64,000 nt of DNA from Microbulbifer variabilis (GCF_023716485.1 NZ_CP092418.1:1533001-1597000); one strand, 5' to 3'; counted from the stretch's first letter, positions 34,510 through 44,211 are shown. The notes: generated by a model from the letters alone, not told the origin. Program-made: numbers and translations.

Positions 34510-35430
34510 CTAAAAGCTGGAGCAAAGTGCCTGGGCCATACGCAGAGAACCCACCTCTCCGGAGCGGCCGGCGAGTTTTGGTGGGACTATAAAAGAGCGG
34601 ATGTTGCCTTGGGATACCTGGGGGAAATAACCACCTGCCAGGTCGAGAAACTTGTGGCGAATGCGTGGGAACAGGTGTGTTTGTTCCATAACGCCGCCAC
34701 CGAGAATAATTCGTTCCGGTGAGTAGCAGCTGGTCAGGTTTATACACATGGTGGCTAGGTATTCCGCCTGTAGATCCCAGGCTGGGTGGTCACTGTCCAT
34801 ACTCTGGCCGTGCAGGCCCCAGCGGTCTTCAATAGCGGGGCCGCAGGCAAGGCCTTCCAGACAATTGCCATGGAATGGGCAGTGGCCTGGGTAGGGGTCT
34901 CTTCGTCGATCCTGCGGCATCAACATATGGCCGATTTCCGGGTGCATGGCGCCGTTTACTAGTTTGCTATCTACCATTACCCCGGCGCCGATACCGGTGC
35001 CGATGGTGACGTAGACAAAATTCTTTACACCTACAGCGGCGCCGCACAGGTGTTCTCCCAGCGCTGCGCCATTGACATCAGTGTCGAAAGCTAAAGGAAT
35101 AGAGAGTGCCCCCTGTAACTGACCGGCCAGGTTGGTATTGGACCATCCATTTTTAGGGGTGTTAGTGATAAACCCGTACTGGCTCGATTGCGGGTTCAAA
35201 TCTACCGGACCGAAACTTGCGACACCCAGTGTGGCAATAGGGCCATGGCGTTGGGCACCGGCCTGGAAAAATTCAATGACCTGACCGAGGGTTTCTTCCG
35301 GTGTGGTGGTTGGGAAGCTAGCCCTCTCCCAGACATCATTGGGATTTGCGGCAATTGCACAATTAAATTTTGTGCCGCCGGCTTCTATGCCTCCAAGCAA
35401 GGTATTTACTGCGTTGCCTTGCACTTCCAT
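34510..35430 (-). CDS. ROK family fructokinase
   Basis: A 306-residue sugar kinase of the ROK family. It has GGIEAGGTKFNCA (phosphate-binding) and FDTDVNGAALGE (catalytic Asp). The ROK zinc-binding region is present as HPEIGHMLMPQ...GHCPFHGNCLEGLACGPAI, with Cys/His ligands typical of bacterial fructokinases (YdhR/ScrK type). It phosphorylates fructose to fructose-6-phosphate. The ATG at 35430 is chosen because GTGGAG lies nine bases upstream; a GTG at 35445 is possible. It sits at the end of the fructoside locus, the natural sink for released fructose. Confidence 0.88.
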   Translation of the reverse strand: MEVQGNAVNTLLGGIEAGGTKFNCAIAANPNDVWERASFPTTTPEETLGQVIEFFQAGAQRHGPIATLGVASFGPVDLNPQSSQYGFITNTPKNGWSNTNLAGQLQGALSIPLAFDTDVNGAALGEHLCGAAVGVKNFVYVTIGTGIGAGVMVDSKLVNGAMHPEIGHMLMPQDRRRDPYPGHCPFHGNCLEGLACGPAIEDRWGLHGQSMDSDHPAWDLQAEYLATMCINLTSCYSPERIILGGGVMEQTHLFPRIRHKFLDLAGGYFPQVSQGNIRSFIVPPKLAGRSGEVGSLRMAQALCSSF

Positions 35431-35534
35431 CCTAATTTGCTCCACTGGCTGGGTATTCTATTTAAAGAAATATTTGGTCGGTTAATTTTAACAGGCTACT
35501 CCACTGGAGGAGTGACTGCAGTAAGTTTTTCGTT

Positions 35535-35577
35535 GAAGAAAAAGACCGGGTGCCAACGGGGAGGCTGGACACCCGGT
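35535..35577 (-). terminator. intrinsic terminator of the TonB-dependent receptor gene
   Basis: On the minus strand the stem pairs bases 35577-35570 (ACCGGGTG) with 35552-35545 (CACCCGGT). The loop is 17 bases, and the stem is followed by CTTTTTCTT, a good U-tract. Confidence 0.75.
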
Positions 35578-35635
35578 GTTTGCAAGAGGCCCTAAACGGG
35601 CTGCAAACGACTTACTGGAGTAGGGAGGACAACGA

Positions 35636-38161
35636 TCAAAAAGCGTAATTGAAGCTGACACTGGTGGAGCGGCCGCTGATGGCCCTGCCGCGAACAACAT
35701 CTCCAGCCTCTGCGTAAGACTCTTCAACCTCAGTTACAACAAATTCATCAGTAAGGTTGTTTACGTTAAAGGAAACGGTGAGATCCTCAGTAACATAATA
35801 AGAGCCGAACAGATTTACCAACACATAACCATCTTGTTTCAGCTGGTTGGAATCTGAAACGTAGTACTCAGTGGAGCCCTGCAGGCTGGCGCCGAAGGTT
35901 AGGCTGTTACCAAAATTATACTGCGGGGTAATGGTGTAAATAATATCTGCCTGACGGCGGGGGGTATTGCCGACTACCGATGGGTTATTCGCATCTTTGC
36001 TGATTTCGGCATCCGTCCAGGTCAGGTTGCCGTTAACCGAGAAATCGCCATAAATATAGGAGCCTTCCAGCTCTATACCTTGTGCTTCATACTCGCGTAC
36101 GAAAGTTAGGCCGCTGGTGATTTCCGCATTGGTCTCTTCGGTGATGGTATTGAAATAGGTGGCAAAAATATCAAAGTCACCAGCGGTAAACTTATAACCG
36201 ATCTCCAGCTGGTCAACAGAATCAAAGCCATCGGTGGTGTCGCTGAGGCTGCCATCACTATTTAAAGCGCCGCTAATTTGCAGCAGGCGATCGGCAATTG
36301 CGCGGCCACCTTCACTGTAACGAGCAAAAACCGCCATGCTGTCATTGATTGCATAGTTGCCGCCAAGGGAGAAGGAGGTGTTATCTGCATCATAGTCGAC
36401 TAGTTGGGTATTGCCGTTAGCCATAGTGATAATGCCACCGGTAAAACCAAAGGCATCTGATGCGCTCGCATCTTCCACATCGCTGATAATGCCATCTCCG
36501 TTGATATCGTAATCGGTATCGCCACCACAGCAACTGGAAACCAGAGAGCCCTTTGCATTGACCATATCGTGGCGTGCACTGACGTCGAAGGTGAAGTCCC
36601 CAACATCGAAAGACACGTTCATATAAGGAGCGTAGGTTTCATATTCCAGATCCCAGGCATAGGACAGGAAGCTTGCCGACCAGAGGCCATCATCGACTAA
36701 CAAATCCCCGTTGGCATTCGCTGTGATGCTTAGGTTCTGGGAGTCACTGCCATCCACGCTTTGGATTAGGGCATTCCAACTATTCCAGCTGGTCTTGATA
36801 TTTTGCTTGGAGTAGTAAAAGCCTGCGGAAACAACAATGTTGTCATTAATGAGCTTATCGACTTTGAAATCGTTGACGATCAACCCCAGGTCATGGATTT
36901 CTGTATCGAACAACAAGTTCAGATAGGCTAATTCATCGACCTCTCCGCCATTGGCGTAGGTCACAGTGGTTCCTGTACTACAGTCCACTGCAGAACCCTC
37001 TCCGCTAACGGCATTGGCACAGATCAGGTCTGCCATACTTTGTGCGGATTGTGGGCCGTAATTGCCAAAGGTGTCAGTAAATGGAGAGATAAAGCTACCG
37101 CTTATATCGGAAATTCTGAACTTGTCAGTAATGGTCCAGCCATTCTCAAATTCAAATTGACTCTCAAATCCATAGGCTTCTACCAGGGATTCAATACCGT
37201 CGCTGAGATCCCGATTTACCGGGTTGCCATAGGCATCGAAAGTGGAGATATTGCGGTAATTGTCTGAGTGCAGGGTCTGGCTGCTGGCATCGAAGTTGGC
37301 TACAGTACCGAACTCTCCATTGCCTTTATAAGTTACCGGGCCGGGTAGGTAAGTGGTCACCCGATCGTCCAGGTGTTTGTAGTAAAGGCGCACATAACCG
37401 TTGTCAAAATCTTTGGTGAGATTGGCCTTCAATTGGCCACCGGAATCGCCATCAAAGCCGGTTTCACGAACACCTTCCCCCTCGCGCAGGAAACCGCCTA
37501 CATAAAAACGCAGGGTATCGCTGAGGTGGTGCCCGTAGCCGAAGTTCAGGCGGGTTTCATCGTAATCTGCACCAAAGGACAGGCCTATATTTCCGCCTTC
37601 CTCTTCTCCGGTCTTGCTGATCATATTGATCACACCGCCGGGGGAGTTGCTGGCAAAGGTGGAAGCGGAACCGCCGCGTACACTTTCAATGCGGGATAGG
37701 GAAGAATCTGCTCGAATAAAGTTGTCGGTATTGCCGAAATTGACATCGCCGTATTCGAGTACTGGCAGCCCATCCTCGTGGATCTGCATGTACTTGGAGC
37801 CACCAGTGGCAAGCGGAATTCCCCTTACCGTGATATTGGCATTGCCACCACCACCAGAAGATTCAGCGCGTATACCTGGCAGGCTGCGGAAAACTTCTGC
37901 GGTTGAGCGGGGGGCGTAGTTAGACAGTTCTTCGGTATCTAGGGCGCTAACGGAGATGCTGGATTCCATTTTCGTTACGGGGCGTGCCGTAGCGGTAATG
38001 ATGACTTCTTCGATCTCCAACTGCTCTTGGGCGGTTACCGCAGCGCTAACACTGGATGCCACCGCTATCGCCAGGGCGATTGAACTTGGTTTAAAGCCTC
38101 CGACCCGTTTGCAATCGGCTTGAAAGTCTTCTGCCTTCACGACGCTCTCCTCAATCATCAT
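35636..38161 (-). CDS. TonB-dependent receptor
   Basis: An 841-residue outer-membrane receptor. The signal region is KPSSIALAIAVASSVSAAVTAQ, and the TonB-box-like segment is EIEEVIITA. The plug domain (about 60-170) has RSTAEVFRSLPGIRAESSGG and NANITVRGIPL. The C-terminal barrel ends in VSFNYAF with a terminal Phe. TonB-linked energised uptake of a large or scarce substrate across the outer membrane is implied. Neighbouring GH-J-like glycosidase and fructokinase genes suggest a fructoside or fructan oligomer. A 21-bp near-palindrome 88 bp upstream is shared with the symporter gene and is the probable ROK operator. Confidence 0.93.
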   Translation of the reverse strand: MMIEESVVKAEDFQADCKRVGGFKPSSIALAIAVASSVSAAVTAQEQLEIEEVIITATARPVTKMESSISVSALDTEELSNYAPRSTAEVFRSLPGIRAESSGGGGNANITVRGIPLATGGSKYMQIHEDGLPVLEYGDVNFGNTDNFIRADSSLSRIESVRGGSASTFASNSPGGVINMISKTGEEEGGNIGLSFGADYDETRLNFGYGHHLSDTLRFYVGGFLREGEGVRETGFDGDSGGQLKANLTKDFDNGYVRLYYKHLDDRVTTYLPGPVTYKGNGEFGTVANFDASSQTLHSDNYRNISTFDAYGNPVNRDLSDGIESLVEAYGFESQFEFENGWTITDKFRISDISGSFISPFTDTFGNYGPQSAQSMADLICANAVSGEGSAVDCSTGTTVTYANGGEVDELAYLNLLFDTEIHDLGLIVNDFKVDKLINDNIVVSAGFYYSKQNIKTSWNSWNALIQSVDGSDSQNLSITANANGDLLVDDGLWSASFLSYAWDLEYETYAPYMNVSFDVGDFTFDVSARHDMVNAKGSLVSSCCGGDTDYDINGDGIISDVEDASASDAFGFTGGIITMANGNTQLVDYDADNTSFSLGGNYAINDSMAVFARYSEGGRAIADRLLQISGALNSDGSLSDTTDGFDSVDQLEIGYKFTAGDFDIFATYFNTITEETNAEITSGLTFVREYEAQGIELEGSYIYGDFSVNGNLTWTDAEISKDANNPSVVGNTPRRQADIIYTITPQYNFGNSLTFGASLQGSTEYYVSDSNQLKQDGYVLVNLFGSYYVTEDLTVSFNVNNLTDEFVVTEVEESYAEAGDVVRGRAISGRSTSVSFNYAF

Positions 38162-38588
38162 TTATGGTTATTAGTTTTCACTGCTGGCCCATTTAGGTTG
38201 GGCTCTTCTGCTTTCATGATCCGCATGGCTGGACGGCCATTTTGTATTTATTAAACCACTGTGATTTAATCTGGGCAATAGAATTTTTCGGGAAATTTGC
38301 CATTGATTTTAAAGGTTCAACTAAATCAATCAGTGAGATTTACTCTTCAATGGAAGGAGCCCGGGTACTGCTTGGGTGCTGAAGAAAATTTGCTTGGTTT
38401 GTGGGGAGTGGGGCAAAGGGAAGGGTTTTTACTGAGATCTTGGGGATAAATATCTAAAGAAACTGCAATCAGTGGGAAGTTTTCAGCTATTGATTGCTTA
38501 CAGGTTAGGTGAAGTCTTCGGCCCTGGTGGGTATTTGGCTGGCGGCACGGCACCGGTACTTTCGCAAGATGCCGAAGACCATCTATCG
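38162..38588. other. intergenic region holding the receptor promoter and operator
   Basis: A stretch of 427 bases. It holds the operator at 38250-38270 and the promoter of the receptor gene. A GTCTTCGG / CCGAAGAC inverted repeat (38514-38521 / 38572-38579) lies just beyond the glycosidase stop and may aid termination. No gene seen. Confidence 0.5.
38250..38270. promoter_or_regulatory. probable ROK-repressor operator upstream of the TonB-dependent receptor
   Basis: A near-palindrome with left arm ATTAAACCAC, central T, and right arm GTGATTTAAT; the arms match at 9 of 10 positions. The identical 21 bases occur at 41073-41093. Its position before the receptor gene and in the ROK/symporter divergent region fits an operator. 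Confidence 0.75.
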
Positions 38589-39572
38589 TTACTCTGCCAA
38601 TTTTAGTTGTCCATTCGCAAGAAATTCGATCTTCTTGGGATCACAAATCCCGCCGATAAAATTGCCTTGTGCATCGTCGCGGTTAAAGGCGAGCAGATAC
38701 CAGTGTTGGTCTGGCCCCTGTATCACCCGACCGGAATATAGGCTGCCCTGCTCGTCAGCACCGAGGAATCCATCACCAATAACGGTGTATGGCCCATTTA
38801 GGGCATCGGAGACAAAATACTTGGTGCCGGTAAGTGGTTTTCCGCTCATAGACTGGCGGTGGGCTTGGCTGTGAAACTGAGTGGAGACAGAGCAGAAGAG
38901 ATAGTAGCGGCCCTGGATTTTTTCAATCTGCGGGACTTCCATTTCTCCATACCAGCCCGGTGCCAGTATGGGCTCTCCAACTTTCCAGTGCAGGAGGTCG
39001 GTGGAGCTGGCATAACCCACTGCGCCGCGCCCGTCGGGACTGCCTTGATTACAACGGGCAGTGACATACATATGATAAAGGGCTTGATCGGGATCTTTGA
39101 CAATCCAGGGGTCACGCCAGGAGGCATCATGCCAGTATTCCAGGTTTAGACCGTCATAAAACTTGGGGTCTAACTCCACCAGAGGGTTTTCCGGACATTT
39201 TTGCCAGTTTAAAAGATCTTTGGAGGTAGCCAGGCAGACCCGCTGAATAAGCCCTTTTTCTGTGTGTTTGGTACCCGTGTAAAACATATACCAGGTGTCG
39301 CCCTCTTTATGTACGCAGCCGGTCCAGGTTGTGTAGGAGTCCGCAGCCTCATCAATGTCACCCTCTTGATATTGGGAGGGTTTTATCGCGTCTTGCGTTG
39401 GGGCCCAATGAATCAGGTCGGTGGAAATGGCGTGACCGATCGAGACATGCCAATGGCGTAGCTCTGGATCGCCGAGGGATTTATCCGCTTGTAGATAAAA
39501 CATATGGTATTGATCGCCATCAACGGCGAACCAAAAATCCCAAACCCATTTGTCTTTTAGGTTAAATGCCAT
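38589..39572 (-). CDS. clan GH-J-like glycoside hydrolase (GH32/GH68/GH43-type five-bladed propeller)
   Basis: A 327-residue protein without signal peptide. It opens WVWDFWFAVDGDQYHMFYLQ, with D12 at the position of the GH32 WxNDPNG nucleophile. It contains SWRDPWIVKDP (the R153-D154-P155 motif of GH32/GH68) and a candidate acid/base Glu at 210-212 in YGEMEVPQI. Repeating YxMFYTG and YLFCSV blade strands fit the propeller. It would release fructose from a beta-fructoside in the cytosol. Family membership is by motif and could be GH43-like instead. Context (fructokinase, receptor, symporter) supports a fructoside. Confidence 0.7.
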   Translation of the reverse strand: MAFNLKDKWVWDFWFAVDGDQYHMFYLQADKSLGDPELRHWHVSIGHAISTDLIHWAPTQDAIKPSQYQEGDIDEAADSYTTWTGCVHKEGDTWYMFYTGTKHTEKGLIQRVCLATSKDLLNWQKCPENPLVELDPKFYDGLNLEYWHDASWRDPWIVKDPDQALYHMYVTARCNQGSPDGRGAVGYASSTDLLHWKVGEPILAPGWYGEMEVPQIEKIQGRYYLFCSVSTQFHSQAHRQSMSGKPLTGTKYFVSDALNGPYTVIGDGFLGADEQGSLYSGRVIQGPDQHWYLLAFNRDDAQGNFIGGICDPKKIEFLANGQLKLAE

Positions 39573-39667
39573 CTCGCTGGTTACCTCACTGTTATGATTA
39601 TGTAAAACGAACCAATACGGTTTTAATGCCTAATTAGTTGAGCCTTGATTTTCCGCTATATTTCAGG

Positions 39668-40888
39668 TTAAACCGGAACCCGCTCAGGAACTCCACCCTT
39701 CAACAGCACGGTCTTATCTGGTGCAAAATTGGAGTAAAAGGGCAGGATGGCACCGCCAATCGCGATGGCATTAATACCGATCTTACCGCTCATTATTTGG
39801 GGCTTGAAAACTCCGGACGGGGCGGCTTGCTGCATTCGCCTGGAGATGATTTCCACCAGCTCCTCCAGCAGGAATCGTGGAAGGTGCGCATCGATAATAA
39901 CGGCCTCAAGATCCAGTACGCTGACTGCCGAGAGAATGGCGTAAAGCAGGGCATCAGCGCAGTCGTCCAGCCATTCCTGTATGAGTGGGCGGGCCTGATC
40001 CATCACCGACAATAAATCAGCAGAGTCATTGATATTAATTTGGTTGGCGCGCAGGTGTCGGCGCAAGCCAAAAAGTGAGGCTCGATTAAGTAATGTCTCG
40101 AAGGCCCCTTCGGGTTCTGGGGTACTACTGAGCTTGGAGGCAGGGACTGGCATGGTGGCCAGGTTGCCTGAGTTGCCATGTACACCAGTCTCCAGGCTGC
40201 TATTAAGCACCAGACCGCCGCCGATAAAAGTGCCAACGAAGATATAAAGAAAGTCGGAAACTTCAGTGCCTTTGCCGAATTGCAGTTCGGCGACTGCTGC
40301 AGCAGAGCAGTCATTTTCAAAAAAGACGGGTAGGTGGGTGCCTTTGGAAACCTCTTCTGCGAAGTTAATTTCTCGCCATTCGTTCGCCAGGGTATCGCTC
40401 ATTTCCAATTCTTTTGTCCAGGCACCGATAAACCAGGGCATGGCGATACCAACGCCGACGAGCTTGGATTGGTCTTTTTTGACTAATTCTGCACTTAAAT
40501 TTTCGATACCTGATTCTATATTTCTGAGTAGAAAGTCGGGCTCAGGGCATTCAAATTCCTGGCATATTTTCTTCAAAATATTGCCGCCAAAATCCATTAA
40601 CAATAATTCAACATTACGCCGCCCAACTTTAATGCCTATGGAGTAAGCACCGGTGGGGTTGATGGTGTACATGATGGAGGGCTGGCCTTTGCCGCCAAGC
40701 CTGCGCCCCTCACGCATAACCATGCCAGTGCTCTCCAATTCATCCACGATGCGTGTAACGGCCTGGGGGGTGAGGTTGGTGAGGCGCGCCAGGTCAGACT
40801 TGGACGCAGTACCTGCTTTCCGCAGCGCGGTTAGCAAAACCCGTTCGTTATAGCGACGCAGGCCGCTGGAATTACTTCCCTTACCCAT
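39668..40888 (-). CDS. ROK family transcriptional repressor
   Basis: A 406-residue protein. The N-terminal winged helix (about 10-70) has NERVLLTALRKAGTASKSDLARLTNLTPQAVTRIVDELESTGMV, and the C-terminal ROK sugar-sensing domain has VGVGIAMPWFIG, FFENDCSAAAVAELQFG and FVGTFIGGGLVLNS. NagC/Mlc-type ROK repressors bind near-palindromic AT-rich operators and are released by sugar. The start at 40888 (MGKGSNSSGLRR) is favoured over 40960 because AAGGGGC lies upstream. It is divergent from the symporter gene, with a 21-bp operator between them. It probably controls the whole fructoside locus. Confidence 0.9.
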   Translation of the reverse strand: MGKGSNSSGLRRYNERVLLTALRKAGTASKSDLARLTNLTPQAVTRIVDELESTGMVMREGRRLGGKGQPSIMYTINPTGAYSIGIKVGRRNVELLLMDFGGNILKKICQEFECPEPDFLLRNIESGIENLSAELVKKDQSKLVGVGIAMPWFIGAWTKELEMSDTLANEWREINFAEEVSKGTHLPVFFENDCSAAAVAELQFGKGTEVSDFLYIFVGTFIGGGLVLNSSLETGVHGNSGNLATMPVPASKLSSTPEPEGAFETLLNRASLFGLRRHLRANQININDSADLLSVMDQARPLIQEWLDDCADALLYAILSAVSVLDLEAVIIDAHLPRFLLEELVEIISRRMQQAAPSGVFKPQIMSGKIGINAIAIGGAILPFYSNFAPDKTVLLKGGVPERVPV

Positions 40889-41072
40889 TTCTGTGCCCCT
40901 TTTGTAGAAAACGCGTATCCGAGAGTTTGATCTGAGACTATTGGTGACAAATAGGTCCATATAGGATTTTATTGCGTTTACCTAGCGTGAGCAATGAAAG
41001 TGAGATGAACGGTTTTTCCATAACTTATTGATTTCAAAGTATTTTTTATATTTTGATGGTTTGCTTTACTTA

Positions 41073-41093
41073 ATTAAACCACTGTGATTTAAT
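41073..41093. promoter_or_regulatory. probable ROK-repressor operator between ROK gene and symporter
   Basis: Identical to the 21 bases at 38250-38270. It lies 57 bases before the symporter start, where repressor binding would block transcription, and could also autoregulate the divergent ROK gene. Confidence 0.75.
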
Positions 41094-41150
41094 TTTTTGC
41101 AAGTTCCGCAAACCATAAAAAATACGCAGCTAGCGGTGAACGAGGAAGTT

Positions 41151-42737
41151 ATGTCGGTCGATTTTGGTCTCCACCCCATCGATGCGATCATTTTGGTCGT
41201 CTATTTCGTTTTCACAATTGGCCTGGGGCTCTATCTCAGTCGTCGCCACGACACCGCTGAAGACTACTTCCTTGCTGGGCGAAAGATGGTTTGGCCGCTG
41301 ATAGGGCTTTCCCTGTTCGCTTCGAATATCTCCAGCACGACCCTGATTGGTTTGGCAGGCGATGCCTATAGCACCGGCATTGCGGTCTTCAACTATGAGT
41401 GGATGGCTGCTGTCATCCTGGTGTTTTTCGCGATTTTTTATCTGCCGACAATACTTCGCTCCCGTATCTACACCATGCCCGAGATGCTGGAGCGGCGCTT
41501 TAATCGCACCGCCAGGACTTACTTTTCCGGTCTGACAATTTTCCTGAATATCGTGGTAGATACCGCCGGCAGCCTCTATGCCGGAGGCTTAGTGATGAAG
41601 CTGATTTTTCCTGAAATGCCGATGTCAGTGACCATTTCGATTTTGGCGGTGATCGCAGGTATTTACACGATTGCCGGCGGTTTGGCCGCGGTAATTTACA
41701 CCGATACTATCCAGGCTCTATTGCTAATTTTTGGTTCAATTCTGATCAGTATTTTCGCTCTGGATCGCGCTGGTGGCTGGGAGAATGTGGTTTCCCAGGT
41801 ATCCGCCCATCAATTGAGTTTGATCCGTCCAATCGGAGATTCCAGTGTGCCTTGGCTGGGGCTGGTCACTGGAGTGGCCCTACTGGGTTTCTATTTCTGG
41901 TGTACCAACCAATTCATGGTACAGCGGGTGCTGAGCGCCAAAGATATTAACCATGGGCGCTGGGGAGCGTTGTTTGCCGGTCTTCTGAAATTGCCGGTGC
42001 TGTTTATTATGGTCCTGCCCGGCACTATGGCGATTGTCCTATTCCCCGAGCTGGAACGGGCAGACATGGTTTATCCAACCTTGCTGTTTGAATTGTTACC
42101 TGTGGGCATTTTGGGATTGGTCTTGGCTGGTTTTGTTGCAGCCCTTATGTCTCAGATTGACTCCACGCTGAACTCTGCATCTACATTGGTGACGATGGAT
42201 TTCGTGCGACAGCGTTTTCCCTCTTTGAACCAGCATCAGCTGATGCGCGTGGGGCAACTGGTCACCTTCATCTTTATGGTTCTGGCTGTGCTGTGGGCGC
42301 CGCAGATAGAGAATTTTGGTTCTCTGTTCCAATATCTGCAAAAAGTACTTTCCTATGCCGTACCCCCTGTTTTGGCTCTATTCCTAATTGGCTTTTTTTG
42401 GCGGGGAGCGACCTCCAAGGGCGCAATGACCACTTTGGTTTTGGGCACTGCCGGAGGAGTAACTCTATTCCTCGCTAATGAGGTGCTGGGTTGGACTAAT
42501 TTACATTTCCTTTATATAGCGCCAATCCTCTTTGTTTTCTGCTCCATGGTGTTGGTGGCTTCCAGCTTGATAAGCCCGGCAAAGATTAGTGAGGAAGCTA
42601 GGCAGTTTGTTTGGTCTCGCAAAGACTTTGATGCGGAAACCGAGGCGCTGCGCAGTGAGCCCCTATGGCGCAATTATCGTGTACTTTCAGTATTACTGCT
42701 GATTACTACTGCCCTGGTGGTGGGCAGTTTCTGGTGA
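41151..42737 (+). CDS. sodium:solute symporter (SSS family), probably sugar
   Basis: A 528-residue inner-membrane protein with about 13-14 hydrophobic helices. SSS features are YFLAGRKMVWPLIGLSLFASNISSTTLIGLAGDAY (the Na+ site and GR/K region) and FVAALMSQIDSTLNSASTLVTMDF (the SSS signature with helix-8-like Ser/Thr). It resembles SglT-type sugar symporters. The ATG at 41151, with GAGGAA upstream, is chosen over 41097. It would carry sugar across the inner membrane using Na+ after uptake by the TonB-dependent receptor. Confidence 0.9.
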   Translation: MSVDFGLHPIDAIILVVYFVFTIGLGLYLSRRHDTAEDYFLAGRKMVWPLIGLSLFASNISSTTLIGLAGDAYSTGIAVFNYEWMAAVILVFFAIFYLPTILRSRIYTMPEMLERRFNRTARTYFSGLTIFLNIVVDTAGSLYAGGLVMKLIFPEMPMSVTISILAVIAGIYTIAGGLAAVIYTDTIQALLLIFGSILISIFALDRAGGWENVVSQVSAHQLSLIRPIGDSSVPWLGLVTGVALLGFYFWCTNQFMVQRVLSAKDINHGRWGALFAGLLKLPVLFIMVLPGTMAIVLFPELERADMVYPTLLFELLPVGILGLVLAGFVAALMSQIDSTLNSASTLVTMDFVRQRFPSLNQHQLMRVGQLVTFIFMVLAVLWAPQIENFGSLFQYLQKVLSYAVPPVLALFLIGFFWRGATSKGAMTTLVLGTAGGVTLFLANEVLGWTNLHFLYIAPILFVFCSMVLVASSLISPAKISEEARQFVWSRKDFDAETEALRSEPLWRNYRVLSVLLLITTALVVGSFW

Positions 42738-42927
42738 TTGTTGAGTTTGTGTTCCAATGAATATAACCGATAAAAGCTATTCACTGATTTAAAAGACTCT
42801 CACACAGGATGGAGCCCCTTAATAAGCAATTAAAGGAGGTGCGAAAAGAGAAAATACTTAGGTGGTAGAGGTAATGAGGTAACTAACAATGACGGACTGA
42901 TAGCACAATTAATAAAAGGGTAATGCC

Positions 42928-44139
42928 ATGAGGTATATCTTTACAGTGGTGATCGGGTTTTTTCTTTCTGCCCCAGTTTTAGCAGCTACCAATATATTGG
43001 ATCTCTATTTTAATACCGCAGATAAAGGCGGAACCTTACGATATGATGAAATATTCTCCTATGGTAAGAGTGGTAATGGCAGTGACTTTGACATGTGTGA
43101 TAGCTATTCCACCAAGCGTGTGCCGGGAGATAAAATAGCTGCTATTACCAGTTATAGCGGGGATGAACGCATCAAAGGCTTGAAGCTTGAATATCTATAC
43201 GCTGATGATGACGAGGTGGGTAAAACGACTGGTTCAGGATTCCGCAAACTCCTTGGAGATATGGAATATATCCAGGGTTGGCGTTTTTATAAGAAACGCG
43301 ATGGCAATATTTCTCGTATCCGTGTTTACTTAAAAGATATGTCAAATAACTCTACTAGAGAGATAACTTTTGGCAGTAATAATGGTTGGCATAAGTGGCA
43401 AGAGTATCAGCTAAGTATTGGTACCCGTTCAGTTGTGGGTTTTGCTGGTACCGCAGGAGATAGCAAGATTTGGAGTATTTACCCTTGTGTGGCTGACCGT
43501 TTTGATCTGGTTGAGAGTGGGGTTGAAATACACTGGGATCAAATTGTGGAAACCCCTGAGAATACAAAAACCTTCTTTGGTGAGAGATTGTTAGAGAATT
43601 TTTCTAGCGTAACTCAGAGTGATAGTACCGAAGTTTGGTATACGGATGGCAAGAGCGAAACTGATACTTGGACCAATACACTCGGCATCTCGGTGACTGC
43701 CGGCGTGAGCTTGACTGAGGGTTACAAGGTTGGAGTTCCGGGTACCATTGAAAATAGTGGCTCGATCACGTTCAATTTTTCTGAAACTTTTTCAGCCTCA
43801 ACTACGGTTGGAGAAACTTCGACGGTTAGTAATCAGAGAACCGTTAAGGAAGCGATGCCCGCGAGTGTACCCGCTTATAGCCTACTGGTGGCACGTATGA
43901 TGGTAGAAAATAGCGAGGTTGAAATCCCTTATACCACTACTGTGACTAATCCCCATAACGGTGACGAATTCAATTTCACTGGTGTGATTAAAGGATCAAG
44001 TTATTCTAAATCGCGTAAACGCTGGGATGTGGTGGGTAAAGCTTTCCCAGACCGCTATGAAGTGTATGAAAGTTATTCTTGGGTTGTAGAGTATTATGGC
44101 CTGGAAAATGTCACGATAATCTCTGATCCCGTGATTTAA
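42928..44139 (+). CDS. secreted aerolysin/ETX-MTX2-like pore-forming protein
   Basis: A 403-residue protein with a signal peptide (YIFTVVIGFFLSAPVLA). The N-terminal half (about 25-200) looks like a beta-rich lectin-like domain (DKIAAITSYSGDERIKGLKLEY ... ITFGSNNGWHKWQEYQLSIG ... VVGFAGTAGDSKIWSIYPC), reminiscent of jacalin/natterin-type modules. The C-terminal half is Ser/Thr-rich strand (SVTAGVSLTEGYKV ... SITFNFSETFSASTTVGETSTVSNQRTV), typical of the aerolysin-family insertion loop. The final strand SLLVARMMVENSEVEIPYTTTV fits ETX/MTX2. Action is probably outside the cell, making membrane pores. Assignment is by architecture. Confidence 0.6.
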   Translation: MRYIFTVVIGFFLSAPVLAATNILDLYFNTADKGGTLRYDEIFSYGKSGNGSDFDMCDSYSTKRVPGDKIAAITSYSGDERIKGLKLEYLYADDDEVGKTTGSGFRKLLGDMEYIQGWRFYKKRDGNISRIRVYLKDMSNNSTREITFGSNNGWHKWQEYQLSIGTRSVVGFAGTAGDSKIWSIYPCVADRFDLVESGVEIHWDQIVETPENTKTFFGERLLENFSSVTQSDSTEVWYTDGKSETDTWTNTLGISVTAGVSLTEGYKVGVPGTIENSGSITFNFSETFSASTTVGETSTVSNQRTVKEAMPASVPAYSLLVARMMVENSEVEIPYTTTVTNPHNGDEFNFTGVIKGSSYSKSRKRWDVVGKAFPDRYEVYESYSWVVEYYGLENVTIISDPVI

Positions 44140-44174
44140 GTGCCGTAGGTTTATAATGAAGGTCAGAGTGGCCT

Positions 44175-44211
44175 GTATAAGATCCGCTTAAATATTATGC
44201 GGGTCTTATAC
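44175..44211 (+). terminator. hairpin downstream of the aerolysin-like gene
   Basis: Stem GTATAAGATCCGC (44175-44187) / GCGGGTCTTATAC (44199-44211), 13 pairs with one T-G, loop of 11. No U-run follows, so this is a candidate terminator only. Confidence 0.45.

Noticed and set aside
34367..34747. ORFs on both strands over the fructokinase 3' end
   Set aside because: Shadows of fructokinase; the flanking hairpin explains the rest.
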